A stretch of DNA of 64,000 nt from Blastococcus haudaquaticus (GCF_900230285.1 NZ_OCNK01000001.1:1054001-1118000), one strand, 5' to 3'. Counted from the first letter of the stretch, positions 41,602 through 49,763 are shown. A program made the numbers and translations. The notes: generated by a model not told the origin, from the letters alone.

Positions 41602-42000
41602 GTGCCTGACGCTTCCGAGGTCGACACCCGGGTCCATCCCGAGGTCGACGCCCTGCTGGCCCAGCACGACGACGCCGTGGCGGCGGTCGCGCGGCGCGTC
41701 CGCGCGGCCGTCCTCTCGGGCCACGCCGATCTGGGAGAACGCGTCCGGCACGGCTGGCACTCGATCAACTACCGCGACCCCGTGGCCGGTTTCGTGTGCG
41801 CGATCCTCCCGAGGGCCGACCGCGTCCACCTCGTGTTCGAGCGCGGTGTCCTCCTGCCCGACCCCGCGGGCCTCCTGACCGGCTCCGGCCGGCAGGTGCG
41901 GGGCCTGGAGTACACCGGCGGGAGCCCGGTGGACGCGGCCGTCGTCCAGGAGTTCCTGGACCACGCCGTCGAGATCGGCGCCGGCCTGCGGGTGCGCTGA
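41602..42000 (+). CDS. DUF1801 domain protein
   Basis: 132 aa small cytoplasmic protein with the DUF1801/YdhG fold pattern: VDALLAQHDDAVAAVARRVRAAVLSGHADLGERVRHGWHSINYRDPVAGFVCAILPRADRVHLVFERG. Function unknown; related proteins bind iron or act in stress. GTG at 41602; sits 30 bases after the acyl-CoA dehydrogenase gene and 16 before the NmrA-like gene, possibly one transcript. Confidence 0.8.
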   Translation: MPDASEVDTRVHPEVDALLAQHDDAVAAVARRVRAAVLSGHADLGERVRHGWHSINYRDPVAGFVCAILPRADRVHLVFERGVLLPDPAGLLTGSGRQVRGLEYTGGSPVDAAVVQEFLDHAVEIGAGLRVR

Positions 42001-42016
42001 CCCGGAGGGACATGTC

Positions 42017-42832
42017 ATGACCGAACCGATCGCCGTCCTCGGGGCCACCGGTACGACCGGCCGGCGGCTGACGACCCGGCTGCGGGAGCAGGGCTGCGCC
42101 GTCCGCCCGCTGAGCAGGAGCACGACGCCCCCGTTCGACTGGACGGTGCCGCCCACCTGGAAGCCGGCGGTGTCCGGCTCGACCGCCCTGTACCTGATGG
42201 CGCCCGACGGGGTGCCGGTCGACCGCGACTTCGTGCGGCTCGCCGTCGACTCCGGCGTGCGCCGGATCGTGCTCCTCTCCAGCGGTGCCATCGAGGAGAT
42301 GGGCGACACCCGGTTGCTGGACGCCGAACGGGCCGTCCGGGAGTCGGGCGCCGAGTGGACGGTGCTGCGAGCCGGGTGGATGGACCAGAACTTCGACGAG
42401 GGGTTCTTCCGCGACGCCGTCCTGGCCGGCGAGCTGGCGGTCCCCGTGGGCAACCTCCGGCAGGCATTCGTGGACGCCCAGGACGTCGCCGACGTGGCTG
42501 CCGCGGTCCTCACCGGCGCCGGGCACGGGGGCCGGACCTACGACGTCCTGGGCCCCGAGGCGCTCGGCTTCGCCGAGGCGCTGGCCGTCGTCGGGCGCGC
42601 CGGTGGCCGCGTTGTCCGGTTCTCCGGCGATCCGGACGCCTACCTGGACACCCAGCTCGGCCTCGGGCGGGAGCGCGCCGAGGTCGAGGCGGAGGTGGCG
42701 GCGTTCCAGGCACTGGCCGCCCGTGGCGACGACGTGCCCGACGACTCCGTGCCGCGGCTGACCGGCCGGCCGGCCACGACCTTCGGGGAGTACGCCCGGC
42801 GAGCGGCCGCCGCCGGGGCGTGGCGGGACTGA
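42017..42832 (+). CDS. NmrA-like NAD(P)-binding protein
   Basis: 271 aa atypical short-chain dehydrogenase. The dinucleotide motif is IAVLGATGTTGRRLTTRLREQGCAVRPLSRS at the N-terminus; VRRIVLLSSGAIEEMGDTRLLDAERAVRESGAEWTVLRAGWMDQNF and AFVDAQDVADVAAAVLTGAGHGGRTYDVLGPEAL are typical of the NmrA/YtfG group. Such proteins sense NADP or reduce quinones; no catalytic Tyr-Lys pair is obvious. ATG with GGAGGG upstream. Converges with the small protein gene at 42836. Confidence 0.87.
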   Translation: MTEPIAVLGATGTTGRRLTTRLREQGCAVRPLSRSTTPPFDWTVPPTWKPAVSGSTALYLMAPDGVPVDRDFVRLAVDSGVRRIVLLSSGAIEEMGDTRLLDAERAVRESGAEWTVLRAGWMDQNFDEGFFRDAVLAGELAVPVGNLRQAFVDAQDVADVAAAVLTGAGHGGRTYDVLGPEALGFAEALAVVGRAGGRVVRFSGDPDAYLDTQLGLGRERAEVEAEVAAFQALAARGDDVPDDSVPRLTGRPATTFGEYARRAAAAGAWRD

Positions 42833-42835
42833 TGC

Positions 42836-43036
42836 TCAGGGGGCGATGGTGCCCCCGAAGGCCCCGCCGGCCAGCTTCGCCATGAGCTGGGTGCGGTCGA
42901 GGCCGAGGGCGTCGAGCGCGTCGCCGTCCCGATCGGTGTCCACCTCGTCGGGCAGCTCGCGCTCGGCCCGGTCCGCCGTCTCGTTGTCTCCCTGGGTGTG
43001 CAGCAAGCGCAGCAGCTCCTGCTTGTCCAGCTTCAC
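42836..43036 (-). CDS. Small acidic protein (paralogue of 12717-12920)
   Basis: 66 aa. MKLDKQELLRLLHTQGDNET, then ADRAERELPDEVDTDRDGDALDALGL; the short tail is Gly-containing (LAGGAFGGTIAP). It shares the same layout and spacing as the 67-residue protein at 12717-12920, so the two are paralogues. GTG start with GGAGGACAG upstream. Function unknown. Confidence 0.75.
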   Translation of the reverse strand: MKLDKQELLRLLHTQGDNETADRAERELPDEVDTDRDGDALDALGLDRTQLMAKLAGGAFGGTIAP

Positions 43037-43195
43037 CTGTCCTCCGTCCGTCGCGCGTCCAGGCGAGTGTGGTGCGCGTCACGTGCAGCCGCAAACCACG
43101 GCGCACTGGAACCGGCCTGATCACGATCCGGTCACGAGGGCGTTCGCCCTGCCCGCCCAGGAACGTCATAGAGAGTGACGACAGGGGAGGCTCAC

Positions 43196-43759
43196 GTGGG
43201 AGCAACGGACGGCGAGGCCGCCTTCGAGGCGTTCGTCGCGGCCCGATCGGGCGACCTCCTCCGCACCGCGGTCCTGCTGACGCGTGACCGCGGCCATGCG
43301 GAGGACCTGCTCCAGACGGCGCTGGTCAAGGCCTACCGGCGGTGGGGCCGCATCGACGGCGACCCCTACCCCTACGTGCGGCGGATCCTGGTCACCAGTG
43401 CCGCGAGCTGGCGGCGGCTGCGGACCACCCAGGAGATCGTCTCGCTGCCGGCCTGGGACCCCGCCACCCCGGACGGCACCGCCGACGTCGACGAGCGCGA
43501 GCGGATGGCCGAGGCCCTCGCCACCCTCCCGCCCCGCATGCGCGCGGTGCTCGTCCTCCGCTACACCGAGGACCTGAGCGAGGCAGCCACCGCCGAGCTC
43601 CTCGGCTGCTCGGTCCACACCGTGCGGAGCCAGACCGTCCGCGGACTGGCCCGCCTGCGCACGGTCCTGGGTGCCACGCTGCCGCCCGCCCCGCCCCGCA
43701 CGCAGCCGCCCACCGTCCTTGTCTCCTACCCGCCCCACCACACCGGCGAGGAGTGCTGA
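43196..43759 (+). CDS. SigE family RNA polymerase sigma-70 factor
   Basis: 187 aa ECF-like sigma factor. Region 2: FEAFVAARSGDLLRTAVLLTRDRGHAEDLLQTALVKAYRRWGRIDGDPYPYVRRILVTSAASWRR. Region 4: ALATLPPRMRAVLVLRYTEDLSEAATAELLGCSVHTVRSQTVRGLARLR. A Pro-rich tail of about 30 residues follows. GTG at 43196 has GGGAGG five bases upstream; an earlier in-frame GTG at 43175 overlaps that site. The next gene begins one base after the stop, the usual place for a regulatory partner. Confidence 0.92.
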   Translation: MGATDGEAAFEAFVAARSGDLLRTAVLLTRDRGHAEDLLQTALVKAYRRWGRIDGDPYPYVRRILVTSAASWRRLRTTQEIVSLPAWDPATPDGTADVDERERMAEALATLPPRMRAVLVLRYTEDLSEAATAELLGCSVHTVRSQTVRGLARLRTVLGATLPPAPPRTQPPTVLVSYPPHHTGEEC

Positions 43760-43760
43760 C

Positions 43761-45167
43761 GTGACGATCTCCGACACCGAGCTGGAGGCGGGCCTGCGCG
43801 GCCTCCGCGCCCGCGCCCGCGACATCGCCCCGCCGCCGCACGACCTGGCGCAGCGGACCCGCGAGCGCTACCGCGCGCAGCGGCGCACCCGGGCGGCCCT
43901 GGCCGCCGGAGGTCTGGCGGCGGCCCTGGTCCTCGTCGGCGTCCCGGTGGTCGCCTCGACGATCGCGGCCGACCCGCAGCGCGGCGAGGTGGCCGGCCCG
44001 TCGGACCGCCCGTTCGTGCCGGCGCCGCCGTCCGGCCTGTACGCCGTGCCCACCCGCGGCGGCCTCGCCGACGACGGCACCTGGCTCGACGAGGTGGCCG
44101 CCCTGGAGTGGGCACTCCCCGACCCCGACCTGTACGGCACCGGCCTGACGCCGCCGAACGCTCCTCCGGGCACGCGACGCGTCGCATTCGCCGACGACGT
44201 CGCCAGCGGCCGGATCGCCCTCGTCCTCGGCATCGCCGACCGCCAGGTGGTGCACGCCTGGTTCACCGGCCCCGCGGGGGCGTCCCCGGAGGAGATGGAG
44301 CTGGCCACCCTGCCCGGCGTCGCCTCCCCCGGCAGTGCCCTCGCCCTGCTCGACGCACCGGGTCCGGACGCTGCCGAGCTGACCCTCGTCGTCGTCGCCG
44401 AGCCCGGCGACGCCGTCGACCTCGGTCTCACTCCCGTGGTGGAGGCCGACGGTCAGGTGCGCGCCGACCGGATCGACCTCGACGTCGAGGACGGCATCGC
44501 GAACGTCGAGGTCGAGATGGACGTGCCCTTCTTCCGGGTGGGGGGCGACGTGCGGGCGACGCGGGAGAACGGCAGCGACCGGAGCATGACCATGGAGGAG
44601 AGCGCGCGCCTGCGTGGCGATGCGGCCCCCACCGAGTTCATGCCCCTGGCCACCGCCGAGGATCCGCGCGGCCTGGCCGGCCGCAGCGACCCGGAGGCCG
44701 CACAGTGGTCGGTCGGCTCGATGCTCGCCTCGTACGGGCTGACCGCCGAGCAGGCCCGGCCGACGCTCCTGGCCGCGGGGCAGCTGGGCGCCCGGGTGGA
44801 CCGGTACGGCGAGCTCTACGGGCTGACTCACCCCTCCGGGGCCACCACCACCTGGCTGATCAGCTACTCCCCCGGCAACCGCTCCGGCGGGGTGACGACC
44901 ACGAGCTATCCCGCCGTCCCCGCGGGCACTCCGCTGCTGGACCAGGTCGTCGCGGTCGAGGCCATGGCCGGGATCATCGTCAGCGCCCCCACCGGCGTCG
45001 AGGCGCAGGTGCTCGGCGCCGACGGCGCGCTGCTGGTGACCGTGCCGCTCGAGCGGGGCGCGGGGACGGCCCCCTACAACGGCCGGCAGGAGGCGGCGAG
45101 CGTCCGGATCGTGGACGGCGCCGGCAACGTGGTCGCCGAGGCGCCGATGACGGGCACCGGCGGATGA
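43761..45167 (+). CDS. Large membrane-anchored partner of the SigE-type sigma factor
   Basis: 468 aa. A short cytoplasmic part (about 44 residues, basic: RTRERYRAQRRTRAAL) precedes one hydrophobic helix (LAAGGLAAALVLVGVPVVASTI, about residues 46-67) and a large extracytoplasmic part rich in Asp, Pro and Gly with no recognised domain. GTG starts one base after the sigma factor stop. Position and topology fit an anti-sigma factor or sensor, but there is no zinc-binding HxxxCxxC motif, so the role is inferred. Confidence 0.75.
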   Translation: MTISDTELEAGLRGLRARARDIAPPPHDLAQRTRERYRAQRRTRAALAAGGLAAALVLVGVPVVASTIAADPQRGEVAGPSDRPFVPAPPSGLYAVPTRGGLADDGTWLDEVAALEWALPDPDLYGTGLTPPNAPPGTRRVAFADDVASGRIALVLGIADRQVVHAWFTGPAGASPEEMELATLPGVASPGSALALLDAPGPDAAELTLVVVAEPGDAVDLGLTPVVEADGQVRADRIDLDVEDGIANVEVEMDVPFFRVGGDVRATRENGSDRSMTMEESARLRGDAAPTEFMPLATAEDPRGLAGRSDPEAAQWSVGSMLASYGLTAEQARPTLLAAGQLGARVDRYGELYGLTHPSGATTTWLISYSPGNRSGGVTTTSYPAVPAGTPLLDQVVAVEAMAGIIVSAPTGVEAQVLGADGALLVTVPLERGAGTAPYNGRQEAASVRIVDGAGNVVAEAPMTGTGG

Positions 45168-45182
45168 CCGGACCGGCGTCGC

Positions 45183-45398
45183 TCAGGCTCCCGAGGAACG
45201 CCTGACCAGGAAGCCGCCGACCCCGGCGAGGGCGAGCCCCAGCACGAGCTGCCCGATGCCGACCCCGGTCGAGTCGCTGGCGAACCAGCTCACCGACGAG
45301 ACCAGGAGGACGGCGGCGACGCCCAGGACGAGCAGGCCGACCAGCCGTTCCCGCCGGGCGTTGCGGGAGACGGGTGCGTCGGGGGTCGGATCGGTCAT
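45183..45398 (-). CDS. Small two-helix membrane protein
   Basis: 71 aa, two hydrophobic helices (LVGLLVLGVAAVLLVSSVSWF and IGQLVLGLALAGVGGFLV) after a short Pro/Arg head, ending RRSSGA. Function unknown. ATG at 45396-45398. Converges with the sigma-partner gene. Confidence 0.65.
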   Translation of the reverse strand: MTDPTPDAPVSRNARRERLVGLLVLGVAAVLLVSSVSWFASDSTGVGIGQLVLGLALAGVGGFLVRRSSGA

Positions 45399-45423
45399 GC
45401 CCACCAGCCTGTCAAACGGGGGG

Positions 45424-45939
45424 TCACAGCCGGCAGGCCATGACGATCTCGTCCCGGTCGTCGCCGGGCGCGACCCGGATCGCGCCGGGCAGCCGGCCGA
45501 CCTCCGCATAACCCAGTCCTCGGTAGAACGCATCGACCCCGGTGCCGTCCCGGGCCGTCAGGTGCAGGAACTCCCAGCCGCGCTCGCGGGCGATCCGGTG
45601 CACGCCGTCCATCAGCACCCGGCCCAGCCCCTGCCCCTGCCGGGACGGGTGCACCTGCACCCGCAGCACCGTGCCCCAGTGCCGGCGCAAGGGGCTCAGC
45701 GAGCCGACGACGCTGGCGAACCCCGCCGTCGTGCCGTCGACGGTGAGCAGCGCCAGCACGTCACGACCGGAGTCGACGCCCTCGAGCAGCTTGTCGAGCA
45801 GCGGGACGACGTCGTCCTCGGTGACCGGGGGCACGAAACCGACGGCGCCGCCGGCGTTGGTGACGTCGGTCCAGCAGGTCAGCAGCTCCTGCCGCAGACC
45901 CTCGTCGACGTCGGACACGGCACGGACCTCGGCACCCAC
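45424..45939 (-). CDS. GNAT family N-acetyltransferase
   Basis: 171 aa. Acetyl-CoA binding motif A is VLRVQVHPSRQGQGLGRVLMDGVHRIARERGWEFLHLTAR, and motif B is TGVDAFYRGLGYAEVGRLPGAI. It transfers acetyl from acetyl-CoA to an unknown amine. GTG at 45937-45939 has GGGAG nine bases upstream; GTG at 45918 is an alternative. Divergent from the endonuclease gene. Confidence 0.85.
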   Translation of the reverse strand: MGAEVRAVSDVDEGLRQELLTCWTDVTNAGGAVGFVPPVTEDDVVPLLDKLLEGVDSGRDVLALLTVDGTTAGFASVVGSLSPLRRHWGTVLRVQVHPSRQGQGLGRVLMDGVHRIARERGWEFLHLTARDGTGVDAFYRGLGYAEVGRLPGAIRVAPGDDRDEIVMACRL

Positions 45940-45998
45940 GCCGACATTCTCCCGCGCGGCCCGCGCGCGACCTCCTACCGGCCCGGCGCGAGGGGTCC

Positions 45999-46004
45999 TA
46001 GCGT
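45999..46004 (+). promoter_or_regulatory. -10 box of the endonuclease gene (leaderless promoter)
   Basis: TAGCGT ends six bases before the ATG at 46011, same spacing as at moaA and the acyl-CoA dehydrogenase gene. Confidence 0.5.
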
Positions 46005-46010
46005 TCCTCC

Positions 46011-46895
46011 ATGACGCACCTGTCCGCTGCTCCGCCGGCGGACGAACTCGACGACCGGGCCGGCTACGACCCCGCCTTCCTCGGCCCGCCGGTGCCCGTT
46101 CCGCTGCCGACGGAACCGCTGCCCACGGTGCTGCTGCGGTACCTGCACTACAGCGTGCTGTTCCGTCCCGACCGCCGGTTCGCCGCCGTGACGGCGCTCG
46201 CCCTGGACGGCGCCCGGCTGTTCCAGGTGGACCGCACCGACGCCTGGCGGCTGGACCCCCGCCTGGCGGCGGAGCTGCAGGCAGGGCCCCCGGTGTACGC
46301 GGACAACGACCTCGACCGTGGGCACCTGGTGATGCGCGCGTCGGCGACCTGGGGGCACACCGAGGAGGAGGCGCGGAAGGCCGAGGCCGACACCTTCTAC
46401 TTCCCGAACGCCGCACCCCAGAACAAGCTGTTCAACCAGGGGCGGAAGCTGTGGGCCGGCCTGGAGCACCACGTGCTGGACCATGCCGCTGCGCACGACC
46501 GGAAGCTCGTGGTGCTCACCGGCCCGGTGCTCGACCCGGCGGATCCGCCCTACCGCGGGATCCGCATCCCGCTGCGCTTCTGGAAGGTGGTCGCCTTCGT
46601 CCAGGCCGGCGCCCTCGCCGCGACCGGCTACCTCCTCGACCAGACACCGCTGGTCGACGACCTGACGGCGGCGTTCGAGGACGTTCCGGCCGGCCAGGTG
46701 CCCCCGCTGGGCGCGTTCCGGACGTTCCAGGTGCCGGTCGCCGATCTGGCCGCGCTCACCGGGCTCGAGCTCGGCCGGCTGGCCCTGGCCGATCTCCTGG
46801 GCGCCGCGGCGACCGGGACGGCGCCCCCGCCCGGCGGCGCGAACACCGGCTGGCTGCGGCTGTCCTCGCTGGACGGCGTGGTCCTGACGAGCTGA
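46011..46895 (+). CDS. DNA/RNA non-specific endonuclease (NUC1/NucA type)
   Basis: 294 aa beta-beta-alpha metal endonuclease. Catalytic DRGH is at residues 102-105, with the metal Asn at 133 and 138 in FPNAAPQN. VVLTGPVLDPADPPYRGIRIPLRFWKVVAF is the family follow-on motif. Cleaves DNA and RNA without sequence preference. No secretion signal is visible, so it may be cytoplasmic; there is no adjacent immunity gene. The divergent start region has a leaderless-type promoter. Confidence 0.9.
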   Translation: MTHLSAAPPADELDDRAGYDPAFLGPPVPVPLPTEPLPTVLLRYLHYSVLFRPDRRFAAVTALALDGARLFQVDRTDAWRLDPRLAAELQAGPPVYADNDLDRGHLVMRASATWGHTEEEARKAEADTFYFPNAAPQNKLFNQGRKLWAGLEHHVLDHAAAHDRKLVVLTGPVLDPADPPYRGIRIPLRFWKVVAFVQAGALAATGYLLDQTPLVDDLTAAFEDVPAGQVPPLGAFRTFQVPVADLAALTGLELGRLALADLLGAAATGTAPPPGGANTGWLRLSSLDGVVLTS

Positions 46896-46904
46896 GGACT
46901 TGTC

Positions 46905-46924
46905 AGGCAAGTACACACTTGCCT
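46905..46924. promoter_or_regulatory. ArsR-type operator upstream of the arsR-VOC pair
   Basis: AGGCAAGTACACACTTGCCT, an 8-4-8 perfect inverted repeat. It abuts the TATTGT -10 box at 46924-46929, which is six bases before the GTG of the regulator gene, so a bound repressor would block RNA polymerase. Confidence 0.75.
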
Positions 46925-46929
46925 ATTGT
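46924..46929 (+). promoter_or_regulatory. -10 box of the arsR gene (leaderless promoter)
   Basis: TATTGT (TANNNT), six bases before GTG 46936. Overlaps the operator by one base. Confidence 0.6.
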
Positions 46930-46935
46930 TGCGGC

Positions 46936-47211
46936 GTGGGCGATGTCTTCAAGGCCCTCGCGGACCCGACCCGGCGCGCGATCCTCGACGAGCTCCAGGA
47001 GCGGAACGGCCAGACCCTGTTCGAGCTGTGCACGCGGCTGATCAGCAAGCACGGGCTCAGCTCGTCGCGGCAGGCCGTGTCCCAGCACCTGGACGTGCTC
47101 GAGGCCGCGGGCCTGGTCCACACCCGCCGCGAGGGTCGCTACAAGTTCCACGACCTGGACACCTCGCCCCTCCGGACCATCACCGACCGGTGGCAGCTGC
47201 CCACCGACTGA
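46936..47211 (+). CDS. ArsR/SmtB family winged-helix repressor
   Basis: 91 aa. DVFKALADPTRRAILDELQE opens the fold; GLSSSRQAVSQHLDVLEAAGLVHTRREGRYKFHDLDTSPLR contains the recognition helix and wing. No metal-binding Cys pair in the DNA helix (ELCTR has one Cys), so it may sense something other than a metal. Autoregulation is likely from the palindrome overlapping its promoter. The VOC gene starts 11 bases downstream, forming an operon. Confidence 0.9.
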   Translation: MGDVFKALADPTRRAILDELQERNGQTLFELCTRLISKHGLSSSRQAVSQHLDVLEAAGLVHTRREGRYKFHDLDTSPLRTITDRWQLPTD

Positions 47212-47222
47212 GGAGAACTGCC

Positions 47223-47621
47223 ATGCGGATCAACCTGGCCAGCATCCACGTCGACGACCAGGAGAAGGCCCTGCGCTTCTACACCGACGTCCTCGGCTTC
47301 CTGCCGAAGAACGACGTCCCCATGGGCGAGCACCGGTGGCTGACCGTCGTCTCCCCGGAGGAGCCCGACGGCGTGGAGCTGGTCCTCGAGCCCGACGACC
47401 ACCCCGCCGTCCGCCCCTACACGGAGGCGCTGGTGGCCGACGGCATCCCGTTCACGTCCTTCGCCGTCGCCGACGTGCACGCGGAGTTCGACCGACTGAA
47501 GGGCCTCGGCGTCACCTTCACGCAGGAGCCCACGGTGATGGGCCCGGTGACGACGGCCGTGCTGGACGACACCTGCGGGAACCTGATCCAGATCGCCGCC
47601 ATGGAGGCGCCGGCGTCGTGA
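47223..47621 (+). CDS. VOC (glyoxalase/bleomycin-resistance) family protein
   Basis: 132 aa, one VOC domain: INLASIHVDDQEKALRFYTDVLGFLPKNDVP at the start and DDTCGNLIQIAAM at the end, with potential metal ligands His9, Glu (VELVLEPDD) and the C-terminal region. Enzyme or binding protein in detoxification; the substrate is unknown. ATG at 47223 with GAGGAG upstream. Co-transcribed with the ArsR repressor, a common pairing for ArsR-VOC modules. Confidence 0.9.
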   Translation: MRINLASIHVDDQEKALRFYTDVLGFLPKNDVPMGEHRWLTVVSPEEPDGVELVLEPDDHPAVRPYTEALVADGIPFTSFAVADVHAEFDRLKGLGVTFTQEPTVMGPVTTAVLDDTCGNLIQIAAMEAPAS

Positions 47622-47660
47622 CCCGGTGCGCGGACCGGCGCCGGCGTCCACACTCCCCCG

Positions 47661-48182
47661 GTGCACATCCGCCGGGAGCAGCCCGCCGACCACGACGCCG
47701 TCCGTTCCGTCCACCGCGCGGCGTTCGGCCGCGGGGCGGCGGACCGGCCCGACGACGTCGTCGAGGCGCGCCTGACCGACGAGCTGCGCGAGGACGTGGG
47801 CTTCCTGCCGCACCTGTCGCTGGTCGCCGTCGAGGGCGGGTCGGTCGTGGGGCACGTGCTGGCCACCCGGGGGTGGCTGGAGCCCCTCGGCCGGCCGGCG
47901 CTCGGGCTCGGTCCGCTCGGGGTGCGGCCGGCCGGGCAGGGGCACGGGGTCGGCACGGCGCTCGTGCACGCGCTCCTCGCGGTCGCGGAGGCCTGCGAGG
48001 AGCGCGTGGTCGCCCTCCTCGGGGCTCCCGCCTACTACCGGCGGTTCGACTTCCGGCCCGCCGCCGAGCTGGGCATCACCGCCCCGGTCCCGGCGTGGGG
48101 CGCGCACTTCCAGGCCCGGCTGCTCACCGGCGCGCCGGTAAGTGGCGCGTTCCGCTACGCCGCGCCCTTCGACCGGCTCTGA
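47661..48182 (+). CDS. GNAT family N-acetyltransferase (YhbS-like)
   Basis: 173 aa. IRREQPADHDAVRSVHRAAFGR starts the fold; LGLGPLGVRPAGQGHGVGTALVHALLAVAEACEERVVALLGAPAYYRRFDFRPAAELGI is the acetyl-CoA binding and YhbS-type C-terminal motif. Acceptor unknown. GTG start. Converges with the LytR-CpsA-Psr gene. Confidence 0.87.
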   Translation: MHIRREQPADHDAVRSVHRAAFGRGAADRPDDVVEARLTDELREDVGFLPHLSLVAVEGGSVVGHVLATRGWLEPLGRPALGLGPLGVRPAGQGHGVGTALVHALLAVAEACEERVVALLGAPAYYRRFDFRPAAELGITAPVPAWGAHFQARLLTGAPVSGAFRYAAPFDRL

Positions 48183-48185
48183 GGG

Positions 48186-49763
48186 TCAGCCGCCGCGGGT
48201 CGGCGGCTGGCCCTGGGCGAGCGCCTCCTGGGCCCGGACCGGGTCGTAGGCGCAGGCGTCCGACACGTCGGCGGCGGGGCCGCCCGACGGGGCCGGCGGT
48301 GCCGCGGAGGTGGAGGGGGCGGCGGGAGTCCCCGCCGGGGTCCCCTCGGCCGGGGCATCGTCGCCCGGGGCATCGACGGGAACGTCCGCGGGGGCGATCG
48401 ACTGCTGGACGATCTGCCGCATCAGGTCGTAGTCGGGGTAGGCCGGGGAGATGAGGCTGGGGTCGAAGACGACGCTGCGCACGCCCGCGTCCTTGACCAG
48501 GAAGCCCAGGTCGACGAAGTCGTCCAGCGCGGACCGCGGGATGTCGGTGCGCACGATGTCCTGGGTGGTCGCCGCCAGGTCCTGGTAGGAGCGCAACAGC
48601 GTCACCGGGTCGGCGGCGGCGATGATCGCGTCGATCGTGCAGCGCTGACGATCCATCCGGTCGTAGTCGGTGAGCCCGAACCGCCCCCTGGCGAAGGCCA
48701 GCGCTGTCGCGCCGTCCAGCTCCTGGTCCGGTCCGGGCGCGATGTAGGCGTCGGGGAGCGAGCCGGTGCCGGGGTCACCGCCGACCGGCACGAAGTAGTT
48801 CACGTTCACGGTGATGCCGCCGAGAGCGTCGACCAGGCTGCTGAACCCGTCCAGGTTGACCAGCACGTAGTAGTCGATGTCGAGGCCGAGCGCCTCACCG
48901 ACCCCCAGCTTGAGGAAGTCCGCGCCCGGGTCGTCGGTCGGACCCAGGACGTCCGGATGGTCGGCGGGTCCGTTGCGGTAGACCGCGTTGAGCAGGCTCT
49001 CGCTCTCGTTCCCCGACTCGAAGCCGTCGGGGTAGATCGCCGCCAGGGGGCTGTCGGCGGGGAACGGGAGGTCCTCCAGGTTGCGGGGCAGGCTGAAGAG
49101 CGTCGTCTCCCCGGTCTCGGTGGCGATGCTGGCCACGATGACGGTGTCGGTGCGCACGCCGTCCCGCCCCTCCCCGCCGTCGCCGCCCAGGAGCAGCACG
49201 TTGACCCGCTCCTGGTCACCGAACGGATCGGGGGTGTCCTCGACGGTCGCCGAGCGGCCGTCGTCGTCGAACACCCCGGCGATCAGGTCCCGCTGCGTGG
49301 CGGCGAGCCGGCCGACCAGCACCGCGGGTGCCACCACCGCGACCACCAGGAGCGTCACGACCAGGGCGCCGACGACGTGCTGTCCCCGCGACGGGCGGCG
49401 CGGCAGCAGCATGCGGTAGCCGGCGACGATGACGACCACCCAGAGCAGCGCCAGCAGGGCGACCGAACCGACGATCCAGAGCAGCCGGTCGGTGTCGACG
49501 GCGGCCCGGAGGGCGGCGCGGCGTCCCCCGGTGGCCAGCCAGACACCGCCGCCGACCAGCAGGAGGAAGACCACGAGGGTCACCGCGCCCAGCACTCGCC
49601 GGCCGGCGGCGAGGAACGCCGTCCCGGGGAGGACCGCACCGAGCACGCTCAGGCCGAGCGCGGGACCGAACCCTCTGTCCCGGCGGTGCCGGGAACCGGG
49701 AGCGCGGCGCACGCCCGCACCGTCGAACAGGTCGTCGCCAGGAGTGCCGGGGCCGGCGCTCAC
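48186..49763 (-). CDS. LytR-CpsA-Psr (LCP) family cell-wall glycopolymer transferase
   Basis: 525 aa membrane enzyme that joins glycopolymers such as arabinogalactan or teichoic acid to peptidoglycan. After a basic N-terminal tail, four predicted membrane helices (about residues 30-190) precede the extracellular LCP domain: RVNVLLLGGDGGEGRDGVRTDTVIVASI, the TTLFSLPRNLEDLPF motif with the phosphate-binding Arg, and GATALAFARGRFGLTDYDRMDRQR. A Pro/Ala/Ser-rich tail (GTPAGTPAAPSTSAAPPAPS) ends the protein. Having four helices instead of one is unusual in LCP proteins but known in actinobacteria. GTG at 49763 was chosen; the start is uncertain. Confidence 0.87.
   Translation of the reverse strand: MSAGPGTPGDDLFDGAGVRRAPGSRHRRDRGFGPALGLSVLGAVLPGTAFLAAGRRVLGAVTLVVFLLLVGGGVWLATGGRRAALRAAVDTDRLLWIVGSVALLALLWVVVIVAGYRMLLPRRPSRGQHVVGALVVTLLVVAVVAPAVLVGRLAATQRDLIAGVFDDDGRSATVEDTPDPFGDQERVNVLLLGGDGGEGRDGVRTDTVIVASIATETGETTLFSLPRNLEDLPFPADSPLAAIYPDGFESGNESESLLNAVYRNGPADHPDVLGPTDDPGADFLKLGVGEALGLDIDYYVLVNLDGFSSLVDALGGITVNVNYFVPVGGDPGTGSLPDAYIAPGPDQELDGATALAFARGRFGLTDYDRMDRQRCTIDAIIAAADPVTLLRSYQDLAATTQDIVRTDIPRSALDDFVDLGFLVKDAGVRSVVFDPSLISPAYPDYDLMRQIVQQSIAPADVPVDAPGDDAPAEGTPAGTPAAPSTSAAPPAPSGGPAADVSDACAYDPVRAQEALAQGQPPTRGG

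Noticed and set aside
39754-42513. 919-residue leftward open frame
   Set aside because: It runs antiparallel through DUF4383, acyl-CoA dehydrogenase, DUF1801 and NmrA genes, which have clear family motifs; the frame has none.
43108-43133. GGAAC...GTC as an autoregulated ECF promoter for the sigma gene
   Set aside because: The spacer is longer than the usual 16-17 bases and other GGAAC sequences are nearby, so no start could be assigned.
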